The position numbers were made by a program, and so were the translations under genes. Positions 28,786 through 40,309 of a stretch of DNA of 64,000 nucleotides are shown piece after piece. The stretch comes from Enchytraeus crypticus (taxonomy: Eukaryota; Annelida; Clitellata; Enchytraeida; Enchytraeidae): the NCBI GenBank assembly GCA_905160935.1, contig CAJHZI010000649.1, forward strand, positions 3,228,001-3,292,000, read 5' to 3'. The notes below the pieces were generated by a model. That model was not told the origin of the DNA. It was given only the letters and a program-made list of their open reading frames with translations, and made no database searches. Each line of letters opens with the position of its first letter. The first letter of the stretch is position 1.

Positions 28786-29779
28786 AAATTGACGAGCAAT
28801 TGTCATTTAAAAACCCTGTTGATGCCGTTGTAAAGAAGATAAAAAGTGCTAAATGTTTTTTATTCAATCGTAGAGACAATATTCCTATGCCTTGCCGTAG
28901 GAATTTATATTTTTCAATGATCCACTCTCGCATTAGCTACTGCATTGAAGTGTATTGACACGCCTCCTGGAACATCTTGCAGCCACAGCACATTGTTTGC
29001 AATAGAGTACTAAGAACGTTGCAAGGAATGCACCGATTTAGTAATGTCAAAAATTTATACACTTTTTTTAATATTCTGCCCATCCCTTTATTACATAAAT
29101 TTTGTTCAGCGAAACTTATTCATAAGTGTCTATACAACAGATCATCCTCATCCACAGTAATGGCAAACATTTTTGATCTCAATCATGCTAACTACCCCAC
29201 AAGACTATACGGATCCAGCTATCTTTATAAGAAGTCTTCTGTCACTTTTTATAAATCATATTCAATGATGCTTGCATAAACTGGAACGAAATTCCAACCT
29301 CTATTAGAAACATCAACTCTCTCTCCACATTCTGTTATAAATACAAATATTACTTACTTAATAACTGATAATCTTCCATTTCTAACCAAACTCTTGTACG
29401 TTTTATTATGATTTAGAAAGCTTAATGTAGATATTTTAAATCTTATCAATCTGTAAAAATGGTTGTGTATAATTACTTGTAAACGATTTGGGCTCTCTCA
29501 GAGTCTTTTCCGAAAAATTATACTGGAGTGAAAACTGGGTGTTCAACCGGATAGGATGCCTTGCTTTGATGGCCTAGTTTTTTACTTATTTCTTATGCAC
29601 ATTTTTTGTTGTTGTTTTATTTTGCACTTACAGGACGTATTGCACTAATGACTAAGATTCTGATAACGCTTATTTAACTTTATTTGTCACACGTTCAGTG
29701 GTGTGATTACGCTGTGAATTTTGTGAAACTTTGTGTAATAAAACATATTTTTCTCTCTTTCTCTCTAACTCTAAGTAGG

Positions 29780-30552
29780 CCTGCCAGCGTTAATGACGTG
29801 TCCTCCCACTAGCTCGTTGCATTGGCAAATGTCCCCCCCCCAGAAACTACCATTAACATTAATGTTTCCATCGTCAAGCTTCTGGTGAGGACATATCCCC
29901 GCAATCCCCCACCCCACTGGATGAGCCCATGAGGAGGGTCAAGGAGTAGTAATGGAATCATCTACTCCATGCTGACTCACCTAGGCCTATGAAACATGAT
30001 TACTAGTACATAATTTAAAGAATTAAAAGAAATGACGTTGGTTGCCTTCTTCATTGAGCTGACATGTATCTACGACGTATACACATTGTATATTCAATGT
30101 GTGCGACGGACATTTAATTGAGATTGCTGTCATTCAGCAGAATCAAATGACGGGCATAACATTTAGATTAAAAAGGCTAATGTTGGCTTAATTGCTGCTA
30201 AGTCTCTGTTATTTTAAGTCGTGTGCTGCTACTTAATTAAAAACAGTGTTTAGGTATCACATCATTATTTATTAATATCACAATTATTGAACATTCTTAG
30301 GCTACCGGTGCTCCGGGGGTGGGGTGCCCCGGGGTGGGGGAGCCCCGGGTGGGATTTTTTAAATTAAATTATTGCATAAATTTAAAGTAATGATAATTTT
30401 ATGTCTTTCACATTCGTGCTGACGTTTAAAATATTAGTGAGAGATTAAGTTCACTGTGTACTTATCTACCCTACTGTACTTCCTGCCGAATAAATCAATG
30501 TGGATAAATTAGATATTACATCAATACAAATCAAATATGTTACATTATTGAG

Positions 30553-30601
<49 letters not shown>

Positions 30602-30690
30602 ACATAATACAGTAGGCTTAGCGATATTTTGTGTACGCCTATATATAAATACGTGTAGGCCTATATATAAACATATACAAATATAAATTA
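29780..30690. other. Gene-free stretch with GC palindrome and TA microsatellite
   Basis: A compact G/C-rich palindromic tract lies at about 30302-30352 (CCGGTGCTCC...GGGGTGCCCCGGGGTGGGGG), in sharp contrast to its AT-rich surroundings. A (TA)n microsatellite spans 30555-30598. No gene was seen. Confidence 0.6.
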
Positions 30691-30709
30691 ATCACGGGTT
30701 TCCCCGTGT

Positions 30710-31000
30710 TGTGCCCGGGTGTGGTGTCCGGATTGTTTGAAGAATTGACCAATCGGTGACTACACGAGTCGTAGAAGGCGACTAAAGCACTAAGATCCAT
30801 ACCAAAAGTCAGAAAATACATTCGGTTGATGAGCACCTAGGCTCCAGAAATTGGTACAAAAAGTTAAACAAATGGAAAAGTCTCAAATAGGGGATTGGCT
30901 GGAGGTGTGGTGTAGGACAGAGAGGCTTCGAGGCAGTCTATTTGTATCCCGACCCTGGTTAAACTGGGATTCAAGGGAGGAGGAGGATGACGATGATGGT
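30710..31000 (+). repeat. Dispersed short element with GATGATG tail
   Basis: It contains GTGTCCGGATTGTTTGAAGA, TACATTCGGTTGATGAGCACC, then a segment ending TTAAACTGGGATT and GGATGACGATGATGG. It is related to 20235-20460 and the inverted 60790-61090. Confidence 0.65.
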
Positions 31001-31004
31001 ATAT

Positions 31005-31056
31005 ATATAATATATATATATATATATAATTATACTATATATATAGGCCTACATAC

Positions 31057-31119
<63 letters not shown>

Positions 31120-31215
31120 ACGTATATACAGGGTGAGTAAAAAAAAAGATAACACCTGCAAAAAGTTTGAATATCTCAAGCTATTGTTAATATTTTACAA
31201 TAAAACTTATACATG

Positions 31216-31263
<48 letters not shown>

Positions 31264-31270
31264 CATGTAT

Positions 31271-31311
<41 letters not shown>

Positions 31312-31315
31312 TTAC
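31005..31315. repeat. Cluster of TA microsatellites
   Basis: Several (TA)n runs (about 31005-31040, 31061-31118, 31219-31257, 31279-31306) interrupted by short unique DNA. They create a Tyr/Ile frame that is not a gene. Confidence 0.9.
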
Positions 31316-31475
31316 ATTTTTTATTAATTAAATTATTACATATTTAATTACTAATATAGTTGTAATTTAATTATTGAAATACTATTTCAGTAAATACAGC
31401 ATTGGCCCTGTGCTATTCAATAATATTCTACAGTTTTATTTTATGCATAGACATTTCTGTTTTGCTGCAATTTAG

Positions 31476-32335
31476 GTTCGGACAACTCGCTATTCAACAG
31501 ATATTCAATGCCTACATTTGAATTCCAGCAGTGTAGGAATCCTATTCAGGGAATTACCGTCCTCAACGGTAACATAGTTCTAGTGTTTGCGGGTCAGGCA
31601 CGGATAGACGTATACGACTCGAACAGTCTGAGGTGTCAGGATGTCATCGACGTTACTGGTATGAGAGAGGCAGCAGGTCTGATTGGCTGCCCCTACAATC
31701 GAACTCTTTACGTCAGTGACTGGAATCTGCAGTGCATCCACCGAATCAGTCTCTTCAATAAATCTGCGTCCCGCTGGAAGATGAAAAGAGAATTTGTGCC
31801 GTTCGGTGTCTCGATAACACAAGAAAATTGACTTCTCGTAACCGTACAGATTGAAAAGCTCCAGCAGCACACTGGATGTAGTGGAGTAGTGGATTACTCT
31901 AGCGATGGTCAACTGGTTAGCGAGATACAGTTTTACAGTGGCATGGAATGGACTTGGCAAACAATTAAACTTAGTAGAAAACACTTCATAGCTTGCCACG
32001 GATGGTTCAATTTATCCACATGGGATTTCTGTCTTCTGCAGAAACGGTCAGATCATATTGAGTGGTGATGGAAAAGAAGGTCGCTGCAACAGAGGCTTCA
32101 GTGAACCCCGCTCTCTGGCAGTTGACTGCCGTAGAAAACAGATATTCGCATTGGACTAGAAGAATACTATTGCTGGGTTTTGACCTCACGTATTTAGGTG
32201 AAGTTCAGTTACCTTCCGATGTCTCTCAACCCTCTCGCCGTCATTACGATCCATCCTCGGATAGACTTCTCGTCGTTGAAACGTCTGGCAGGTTGATAGT
32301 CGTACGTCCATACATTGACCATACAGTTCAGGTTT
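31476..32335 (+). pseudogene. TRIM-like gene relic: C-terminal beta-propeller exon
   Basis: A TTTAG acceptor at about 31475 is followed by NHL/beta-propeller-like blades: GITVLNGNIVLVFAGQARIDVYDSN, GCPYNRTLYVSDWNLQCIHRISL and, in shifted frames, QLVSEIQFYSGMEWTWQTIKLS, GDGKEGRCNRGFSEPRSLAVDC and YDPSSDRLLVVETSGRLIVV. Frameshifts near 31829, 31855 and 32030 and stops near 32157 break it. With 22488-23538 it forms one decayed TRIM-NHL-type gene spread by the intervening LINE. Relatives bind targets through the propeller and ubiquitinate them through the RING. Confidence 0.72.
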
Positions 32336-32479
32336 ATTTTATTAGACATCGGCGCGATAGGCACAAGGGCTCAGGTTCAAAACCCAGAAGGATCGCCTCT
32401 GATAGTATCAGCAAAGCAGAAATAAAAATAAAAATGGACTTTAATTATAAAGTTATTTATGCTGATTACTCGGCGTAGC

Positions 32480-32935
32480 AGTGACGGGTCCAGGGTGCCC
32501 AGTGGCGGGTCCAGGGAGCACGGGTCCCAGTGGCGGGTCCAGGGGGCACGGGGGCCCAGTGGCGGGTCCAGGGGGCACGGGGGCCCAGTGGCTGATCCAG
32601 GGGGCACAGGGGGCCCAGTGGTGGGTCCAGGGGGCACGGGAACCCAGTGGCGGGTCCAGGGGGGCAGGGGGACCCAGTGGTGGGTCCAAGGGGCACGGGT
32701 CCCAGTGGCGGGTCCAGGGGGCACGGGGGCCCAGTGGCGGGTCCAGGGGGCACGGGGGCCCAGTGGCTGATCCAGGGGGCACAGGGGGCCCAGTGGTGGG
32801 TCCAGGGGGCACGGGAACCCAGTGGCGGGTCCAGGGGGGCAGGGGGACCCAGTGGTGGGTCCAAGGGGCACGGGGGCCCAGTGGCGGGTCCAGGGGGCCC
32901 AGTACTGAGTCCAGGGGGGACGGGGGGCCCCTGCG
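32480..32935. repeat. GC-rich minisatellite with a 175-bp higher-order period
   Basis: About 16 copies of a unit of about 29 bp, roughly CCCAGTGGCGGGTCCAGGGG plus GCACGGGGG. Variants (CTGATCCAGG, GTGGGTCCAAG, GGGGGCAGGGGGA) recur in a fixed order, so a block of six units beginning near 32521 is repeated from about 32696 (period 175 bp) and starts again near 32870. Because the unit has no stops, both strands show long Pro/Gly-rich frames; these are not genes. It lies about 150 bp behind the propeller relic. Confidence 0.92.
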
Positions 32936-32939
32936 ATCT

Positions 32940-33485
32940 ACTGATCATACATACATGACATTCTCCACTGGCCCAGTAGGGTAAATACTCTATATTAATT
33001 TTTAAAAATAGATTTTGCCTGATGCGCAAAAAGTAACAAATGAACATTGAAAAAGATCCGTTACTTTATTTCTGAAGAAAAAAAATATAGTGTAAGTAAA
33101 CATAGCAGGGTTAAATAATATGGATACTGTTCAAAATATTTTTCGACCCCTCCCCATAACAAATTACTAAGTCCGCGCCCCTGCTGCTTAGCGAATGTGC
33201 CTGTCAAGTGTAACCATTAGTAACATAATTGGCTGGCATTCGCTAGTTATTTTTAACTAGATTGACAAAAGTAGCCTAATCCAGATTATGGTCTCACGAG
33301 ATTGTCGGAAAGGTATTCGAAATATTGTTGCCTAGCTTGATGCATAGATTTAAAATCTATTACAATTCTCTGAATCAATAGATTACTAGTCGTGTGATAG
33401 AGTAACGACGACAATACTCAGATAATAATGTTAATAATAACTAGACTGATTGTGGGGTTGCCCAGTCATATTAAAGTGTATAAGT
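32940..33485. other. Gene-free AT-rich stretch
   Basis: No coding, repeat or RNA signal was recognised between the minisatellite and the 17-bp repeat. Confidence 0.5.
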
Positions 33486-33489
33486 TAAT

Positions 33490-33597
33490 AGTTATAGTTA
33501 AGTAGAGTTTATAGTTAAGTAGAGTTTATAGTTAAGTAGAGTTTATAGTTAAGTAGAGTTTATAGTTAAGTAGAGTTTATAGTTAAGTAGAGTTTAA
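33490..33597. repeat. 17-bp tandem repeat
   Basis: About six near-perfect copies of ATAGTTAAGTAGAGTTT. Confidence 0.92.
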
Positions 33598-33599
33598 AC

Positions 33600-34865
33600 A
33601 GTTTATTTAGCTTTTTGTGTAAAATGTCTATTTTCTTTGCTGTAATGTTTGGTATGTGTGGTTTTGGGGATGCGTAGGCCTAGGTATGTTGTAATTTGAC
33701 AAGTGTTAGCATATTGAGTAGTATTTGTACCTGTTAGTGTACAGGTTAATAGTACAGGTGTGCTGGTTTCCTGTATTAGTACTGGTTATTATGTAAATAT
33801 GTTTAATATGTTATGCTATGCTAGATGTGTAGGTAAGTTTTATTTTATTTTGTGTGGGTCTCAAACAAGCAGTTGTGCTTTCTGACCCAGTATTGTTATG
33901 TTAGATAATAACACCACAGATAACATCACTGATAACATGCCTAATCGCTACAATGAGTGTTGAATACTCGTGACTACCACTAGTCCCTCAAAGGACTTGT
34001 TTTTCCATATTCACTGTTCACTCTGCTGATTTAGGCTAACTCAGATGTATTGGTATTCTCTCATCAAGGCATATTCCTGCTCATTACGTGTTGTACTTTT
34101 TCATTGGATAATTTAATGTTAATTAGACTTTTCAGGATTTAATTAGTCTTGTTTTATTGGTCTTGTCTTGTCTGGGATTTAAGGGAAGATGATGATGATG
34201 AATTAGTTTTGTTATCTTATGTAATAGTAAATATAATATACAAAGTATTTTTTAATTTCCTATAATAGTAGTTATATTTTCATTTTCAAAGAAACTTCTG
34301 ATTTTAGCATTAAGTTAAATATTGTTAAATATAAACTTGTTGACTAATTGGGAGTCAGTTAGATCAGATACCAAATATTCTCACAAGCGACCTATTGTGT
34401 GTTGCCATATATTCTTGTGCACGATGCAAACAATATACATGTATATATGATTCAGTCTCAAAACAGATTAAACTACAGCGCTTGATAGCGGATTGACATT
34501 TCGAAAGAACCACTTGTTAAATTATGAATATTTGAGTTGCGGTCATATGCACGTTAATCAATGTTATCTTGAACGACGGTAACAAAATAATGATATTCTA
34601 AAGAGGTAATGGAATCTTGACAATGAATAGTAGGCCTACAAGTCTATCTACACGCTCGGAAGCACACTGTATTAATTAACACAAAGAGAGTGTTCGACCT
34701 TAGCGACTAACGTACACCCTGCAACAAACGGAAAATTAATTCAGATCTTTTTCTGGCCAGAGAGCTTATGAAAATTTGGTGTAGTAAAGTGTGACAGGAG
34801 TTGATCGATGGTATGCTCCTTATAAACCATATATCATACGATATCAACATATCAATATATATATA

Positions 34866-34910
<45 letters not shown>
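33600..34910. other. Gene-free stretch with GATGATG-tailed fragment and TA microsatellite
   Basis: At about 34165-34200 TCTGGGATTTAAGGGAAGAT is followed by GATGATGATG, the 3' tip of the GAT-tailed LINE family. A (TA)n run spans about 34856-34914. Nothing else was seen. Confidence 0.55.
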
Positions 34911-34914
<4 letters not shown>

Positions 34915-34917
<3 letters not shown>

Positions 34918-35047
34918 TGAAGCCAGTGGCGATGTCGGTAAGATACTCAACCACGGATCAGTTATGTGCGGGGTTCAAATCCTGGGCTCCCGTCACTGAC
35001 ATCTCTTTCGAGTGAGGAAACTGACGTTAACATTAGCTTTGCTTTAG

Positions 35048-35048
<1 letters not shown>
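34915..35048 (+). repeat. tRNA-derived SINE, copy 1
   Basis: The tRNA-like head is GGCGATGTCGGTAAGATACT, then a B-box-like GGGGTTCAAATCC, then a tail CGAGTGAGGAAACTGACGTT ending TTAGCTTTGCT. Copies lie at 61575-61705 (plus) and 52840-52975 (minus). This copy sits between two TA microsatellites. Confidence 0.75.

Positions 35049-35111
<63 letters not shown>
35049..35111. repeat. TA microsatellite, insertion target of the mariner
   Basis: A pure (TA)n run that meets the left mariner end at 35112; TA runs resume after the right end near 37053. Confidence 0.9.
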
Positions 35112-35114
<3 letters not shown>

Positions 35115-35160
35115 TGTGAGTCTTATAAGTGACACCCCTTTTATATTTGCAATAAAATCG
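35112..35160 (+). repeat. Mariner left terminal inverted repeat
   Basis: 49 bp, exact complement of 37002-37050. Confidence 0.93.
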
Positions 35161-35449
35161 CAATCAGTCAACCGATCCATGTGAAATTTACTGGGAGTGG
35201 AGAGCTAACAATTCTCTGCAATATTGCAAAATTTCTTTCAGATACATATAAAAATAAAAAAGTTATCTAAACTCGACTGCGGGTGGGGGTCAAAACAAAA
35301 ATCCTAATATAGAACGCCACAGACGTAGGCTACATCATGCGCATGCAATCTCACGTTATGCGAGATGCTTTGAATTATTGATTATTTGTGGTAGCTCTGA
35401 AAAGAGCTGTTTGATTGAGCCTATGGTTAGATTATGATTTGGGTGTGGC

Positions 35450-36467
35450 TTATAACTTTTGTTCAAAATGACCACCATCAACTGATATGCAAGCCCGAAG
35501 ACGCTGGCGCCACTGTCTGATTGATCCATCGATAATTTTTTGATCAAATGAAGACCACTCTTCAATGAGGCGTTCTTTTAGGTGATTCACATCACGAATT
35601 CTGGTCTTATAGACACGCTCTTGGATGACTCCCCATATCTTATAGTCCACTGGGTTAAGATCCGGGCTATTCGGAGGCCACAAAGTCGGTGGTATGAACG
35701 CAGGTGTATTCTGTCGTAACATCGCAACTGTTTCACATGCGCGATGAGCGGGAGCGCTGTCTTGCTGAAAGATAAAGAATTCTCCTGACATGGCCCTGAT
35801 AGCTGGTAAGAGATGCTGTGACAGAAGCACGTCTCGGTAGTAAGCGCCGTTAATCTTGACACCTGGATCAATGAAGATAAGATCAGTTGCTCCAAGGGAC
35901 GACACCCCGACTGATACCATGACAGACTTCGTGAAGGTCGAACGCGTCTTTAACAAGCGTGCTGCAGGAACTTGTTTCTTTCGAGTTCCTGCAAACACGT
36001 AGAGCCTATCATTCTGTGCATTCTTTGGTGCAGCAACTGTGAAAATCTTCTCATCAGTGAACCATATGAAATCAACTTTGCTCTGGGGATAATCTCGCAG
36101 CAGAAGCTTTGCACGCACCAACCTTGTCAACTTATTTGCTTCTGTAAGTTCTTGAGCTTGTTTCTTTTTCAAGCATTTCAGATTAAGCTCATGGCGTATA
36201 ATCCTGCTAACAGTTGCTTGACTCACTTCAATCTCACGTGCTATCTGTCTTGTACTTCGATGAGTTCCAGGCTGTGATTCCTGACTCATAATCATCTCCT
36301 CAACAGCTGCGACAATTTCAGGCGTTCTTCCTGTCTTGGGCCTTGCCTTTCTAGCAGATGATCCGCTTTCAGTAATGGTTCTAAGCAATCTGGCAACCCT
36401 TGGCGCCATAGCCTTTGGCTATTCGCATTTCGTAAATCAAAATGCGATCTTCTTTGCTGAAAACCAT
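35450..36467 (-). pseudogene. Mariner transposase, N-terminal frameshift
   Basis: The long frame (36409 down to 35450, 319 residues) has the paired-like HTH (STRQIAREIEVSQATVSRII) and the catalytic core. FTDEKIF holds the first Asp and QQDSAPAHRA the second. NSPDLNPVDYKIWG holds the third, 37 residues after the second, hence DD37D. Codons from an upstream ATG at 36465-36467 (MVFSKEDRILIYE...KGYGAKG) give the expected start of this family but are in another frame and reach a stop near 36393. A single indel near 36405 therefore separates the first HTH from the rest. The enzyme cuts and pastes at TA; this copy is probably inactive. Confidence 0.85.
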
Positions 36468-37001
36468 CTTTGAAGAATGGAAATGATGGATTTGTGATTT
36501 GTATTGAATGAGTTTCAAATCGGTGAACAAGTGATGGCGGTAAATGGAGCATCGGCCTAGCCAGTCTGATATGTCATATGGCTGATCTGATTTTTAGCCT
36601 AGCAGCTGCAGCTTTAGCGCACAGGCTAAATGCGCAGTCAGGCCTTATGCGTAACAACAGTCTGCATAGTTCTTTTGACACCCCAGGGCTATTAAAAAGG
36701 CAATAACTTCGGCAATTTTCTACAAATCTGCACATAATATGGCACGTTTTGAACAAAAATGCCTGTTTTTTAAGATAAGTATAGCATGATATGCATAAGA
36801 TGTTTTCCCTGTTTTCATTATAACAATATAGAGAATGTCAGTTACTTGGCCCATAGTTGTAAATTCATCATTGCCCCTAGCGTTCCTATATATCAATAAC
36901 TTTTTTGTTCTTAAAGATATGGTAACAAAATTTTGCAGTAATAGCGAAAATTGGTTGATTCCAACAACCTGTAAATTTTATAGAAATGTGTCGACTGGTT
37001 A

Positions 37002-37050
37002 CGATTTTATTGCAAATATAAAAGGGGTGTCACTTATAAGACTCACAGTG
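37002..37050 (-). repeat. Mariner right terminal inverted repeat
   Basis: 49 bp, exact complement of 35112-35160. Confidence 0.93.
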
Positions 37051-37089
37051 TCTATATATATATATACAATATACATATATTTATTTGTC

Positions 37090-38177
37090 TAAAATGTCAA
37101 ATTTTAAATGACTAAATGAAATATTAATCATTAATATCTCTGATTAGACTTTAAGTTCCCTAACGTAAGTTTTACATGGACTACTATGTGTATCCCATAG
37201 AAAGCAACACGCCAAGGCTTCATAACCGATGACCGAAGAGAAAACACCGATAGCAAGTTATAAATGCATTTCCGTTATATTCTTATTTTTAATCGTCTAT
37301 ATTGCGCAATAACTCTAATTCGATATACAGTCAAACAAAGTACAATAATTAATAATATAGTTCTAAGGCCAACTAAAGTTGCAGTGGTGAAGTTAATACG
37401 AGGTTTTAACTAAGCTACGCAGAGCTATTAGCCACAATACGGCAATGTTCAACTACAAACCATATAAGCAGATTCCAAAATTTAATTCCCACATAAAAAC
37501 GTGTTCAATGCGAAAGGAATCAAATATGGATCAACTAAAGTTCGAGATCAAAGAGTAACCAAATAAACGAAACAACTTGAATTTAATTTCACACGTTTCG
37601 ACAATAAATCAAGAAGTTTCACATGTTTCTTCAACGTAACCGGAATTCAGGTTGAAACTAGAAGAAATAAACAATATTTCAATAATTAACATTATGAATA
37701 AAGGACGATAATTGCGTAAGTTAAATTGTTTGCCAAATTAGTCATTCAAATATTTCGTCATACGTGTACTAGCACAGAACAGAAAGAGTTATTAAACCAG
37801 TGACGTTACCATCCTTATCCCTGAGTGATAGTAATTTATAACAAGGATTAAGTTATGACGTCACAATCCAATCTCAACTATAAACACAGATAAAAACAAA
37901 TTGCACCACTATTTATACCCAAAAAACCCCACAGTTTGAGGCTTTTACTGAAGAGATTTCTATTTATTCTGAAATAATTTTCTCATGAATAATCAAACTT
38001 TGCTCGGACGCAGTGGACTACACATAAAAAAGATGCACTTCAAGCATCACCGTCGATTTGTTAGACCGCAGTGATAAAGCAGCATTCAAAGTAAAGTAAA
38101 GCAAGCCTTGGACCAACTAATACAGCAATTAAGGATAGACAGATCAAGAATTTTAATATAATATATGTACAGTATTT

Positions 38178-38228
<51 letters not shown>

Positions 38229-40040
38229 TGTAATATATATACAGTAAACACTGTATATAATATCATGATCCAAAAACGAATGCTCAATTTAAAATTCAAA
38301 ATGTGATTAATTAAAACCAGAACAAATCTCTAAATCAATACGCGGAGAATTTAAAAGTACAGAAATTTTGAGTAAAGTTTTAATATCTAAATATGCTTTT
38401 TATAGGCTAAACATCCAGCTAAAAAGCTACAGCCGGAATCCCGGGAATGTGGTGAGAGAACTCTACGAAGGAATTGTAAGAAGCTTATCCAAGTCATCCT
38501 GTATAGCAAGCATGCTTAACCCATGCTATGGATTAGGCTATTTAACCAAATTGCAAGAAGTACATTAGTAGTAAAGAGAGCCAAGGTGAGAAGTAATTGA
38601 GCTAAAGGTATCTGAGGATGAACAAGCATCAATACTTTAAGTTACAGAGAAATTCAAACAAGTGTATTACAAGTATTAGTATTTTGGCAGCCATGTTAGA
38701 CGCACCTGACTGAGATTTAAGTTCAAAATGAACACAGAGACAATCGATATGATTCGTAGCTAGTGGAAACGTTTAGTCTCATTCATTAATTTCCATTCGT
38801 ATCACAGATTAAAAATTGAACTTTGCACGTAGCGAAATATTAACACAAAGTATTTTATTTAGGAACGACACACCATAAAGTAGATATTAATTAAATTATA
38901 GATCATAGAAATAAATCTTAAAATAAAAATAATATGAATAGTATCAAATTAAAGTAATTAGAAATTACCATTTTAATGAATATTAATTAATGTTTGCAGT
39001 TCGTATAATTAATTATAGTTACCATTAAAAACAAGAAACAATGTTAATCACAATATTATATACCAGACTAGCATGAACTTAAAATTTCAACAGTTCATAC
39101 AGGTGCAGCACCCAGAAGTGCAATAGTTTTATACTAGATGAAAATGCTGCTAAACTACAAAATATGATGCTAGCTGTGTTGTGTGATTTAACCTGACAAT
39201 ATGAGAGAAACAGAATACGAATATATAATTGAAGGACAAATTGCAAAAATGATTCAGATATACACTGCACAATGAATAGATATTTACAATCGCAACAGCC
39301 TCCTGACTGGAAAAATCTGTCGGACCAATATCACGGAGGCAGAGAACTCATGGCCTATTAAACTAAGGACAATGATAGTACACTAGGGACAATGTTATAC
39401 AAAATTCATGTATATTTAGCACAACATTCTACCATTCTTATTCTTAAATTGATTTAAATTGTTTCGTCAGCCACTTTTAGCAAGGCGTCAAGAGATTATG
39501 TTAAGTTGCAATCGGTTTAAATGTTAATTATAATGAATTATTTTAATTATACAGTATGTCATTTAAGTTTGAATCATAATCATGATCTCACAATTGACAA
39601 AACTGACAGATATTTTGTTGATTTGCATTAATCAAATATTTTATATGAACATAAAACTTAAATTAACTTTTTAGAAGCAACAGGACAGATATTGTTAGAA
39701 GCAATAATATTATTACTATTACAATTCTGACCAAGGAACACTTGAATACAAATAGATTAAAAAGAAATTACACAATATAGAAATATATGTACAAGAAGTA
39801 ATGTACAAGCACATAACATACTGCGAAAAGTGAGAGCTATAATTTTATTTTTTTACATAGTTTTATAATTTTTATTTGCTATTTTTTCATTTTATATATA
39901 TTTTTTTAAAGTTTTGTTTCTATTTCATGTTTTTTGTGATTTTTTATTTTACTATTTTTTTGTTATTTTTTAAAATTGTGTCACAAATTTACTACTTTCT
40001 TGACATATAGTTACAAAATTAAATGACAGAAAATCAGACA
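37090..40040. other. Gene-free AT-rich stretch
   Basis: No convincing coding signal. A (TA)n microsatellite lies at about 38178-38221. Short open frames here show no domain and no splice context. Confidence 0.55.
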
Positions 40041-40049
40041 ACACTTGTC

Positions 40050-40300
40050 ATGCCATACATCATTCAAGTATGCATCAGTCAGGTCATACATCAGTCAAGT
40101 CATACATAAGGCAGGTCATACATCAGTCAGGTCATACATCAGTCAGGTCATACATAAGGCAGGTCATACATCAGTCAGGCCATACATCAGTCAGGCCATA
40201 CATCAGTCAGGCCATACATCAGTCAGGCCATACATTAGTCAGGTCATACATCAGTCAGATCATACAAAAAAATTAGGTAATACATCAGTCATATAATACA
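40050..40300. repeat. 16-bp tandem repeat
   Basis: About fifteen head-to-tail copies of CATACATCAGTCAGGT, some with AAGGCAGGT variants. Units are contiguous with no spacers, so this is a minisatellite and not a CRISPR array. Confidence 0.92.
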
Positions 40301-40309
40301 GGAGTTTGG

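Larger units (their letters stand above)
24950..29775 (+). mobile_element. CR1-like LINE, nearly full length but decayed
   Basis: The order is ORF1 (25194-26327), endonuclease remnants (about 26420-26932), a fragmented linker, reverse transcriptase (27908-28785) and C-terminal region (28790-29290), then a 3' region with AATAAAACAT near 29735. ORF2 is broken by stops and frameshifts near 26930, 28200, 28780, 28960 and 29275. The element lies between the two halves of the TRIM relic. Boundaries are approximate because no target duplication was recognised. Confidence 0.75.
35112..37050 (-). mobile_element. Mariner (DD37D-type) transposon, 1.9 kb
   Basis: Two 49-bp inverted repeats, CACTGTGAGTCTTATAAGTG... 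at 35112-35160 and its exact complement at 37002-37050, flank a minus-strand transposase gene. The element sits in a TA microsatellite, the natural TA target. The right flank reads TCTATA, so the TA duplication is not exact. The perfect repeats suggest recent movement, but the transposase is frameshifted. Confidence 0.9.

Noticed and set aside
30851..31327. 158-residue plus-strand frame
   Set aside because: Most of it is Tyr-Ile repeats read from TA microsatellites, and the front part is the tail of a dispersed repeat.
32377..33047. Collagen-like Pro/Gly-rich frames on both strands
   Set aside because: They follow directly from a stop-free minisatellite unit; several frames and both strands are open at once.
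34930..34990. tRNA gene
   Set aside because: The B box is good but the acceptor stem does not close and the segment is repeated with a common tail; it is the head of a SINE.
36292..36552. 86-residue minus-strand frame overlapping the mariner start
   Set aside because: It is a shadow frame; the true N-terminal codons of the transposase (from 36467) are in a different frame.
40045..40296. Repeat protein or CRISPR-like array
   Set aside because: The 16-bp units are contiguous without spacers and the frames are a by-product; it is a minisatellite in an animal genome.
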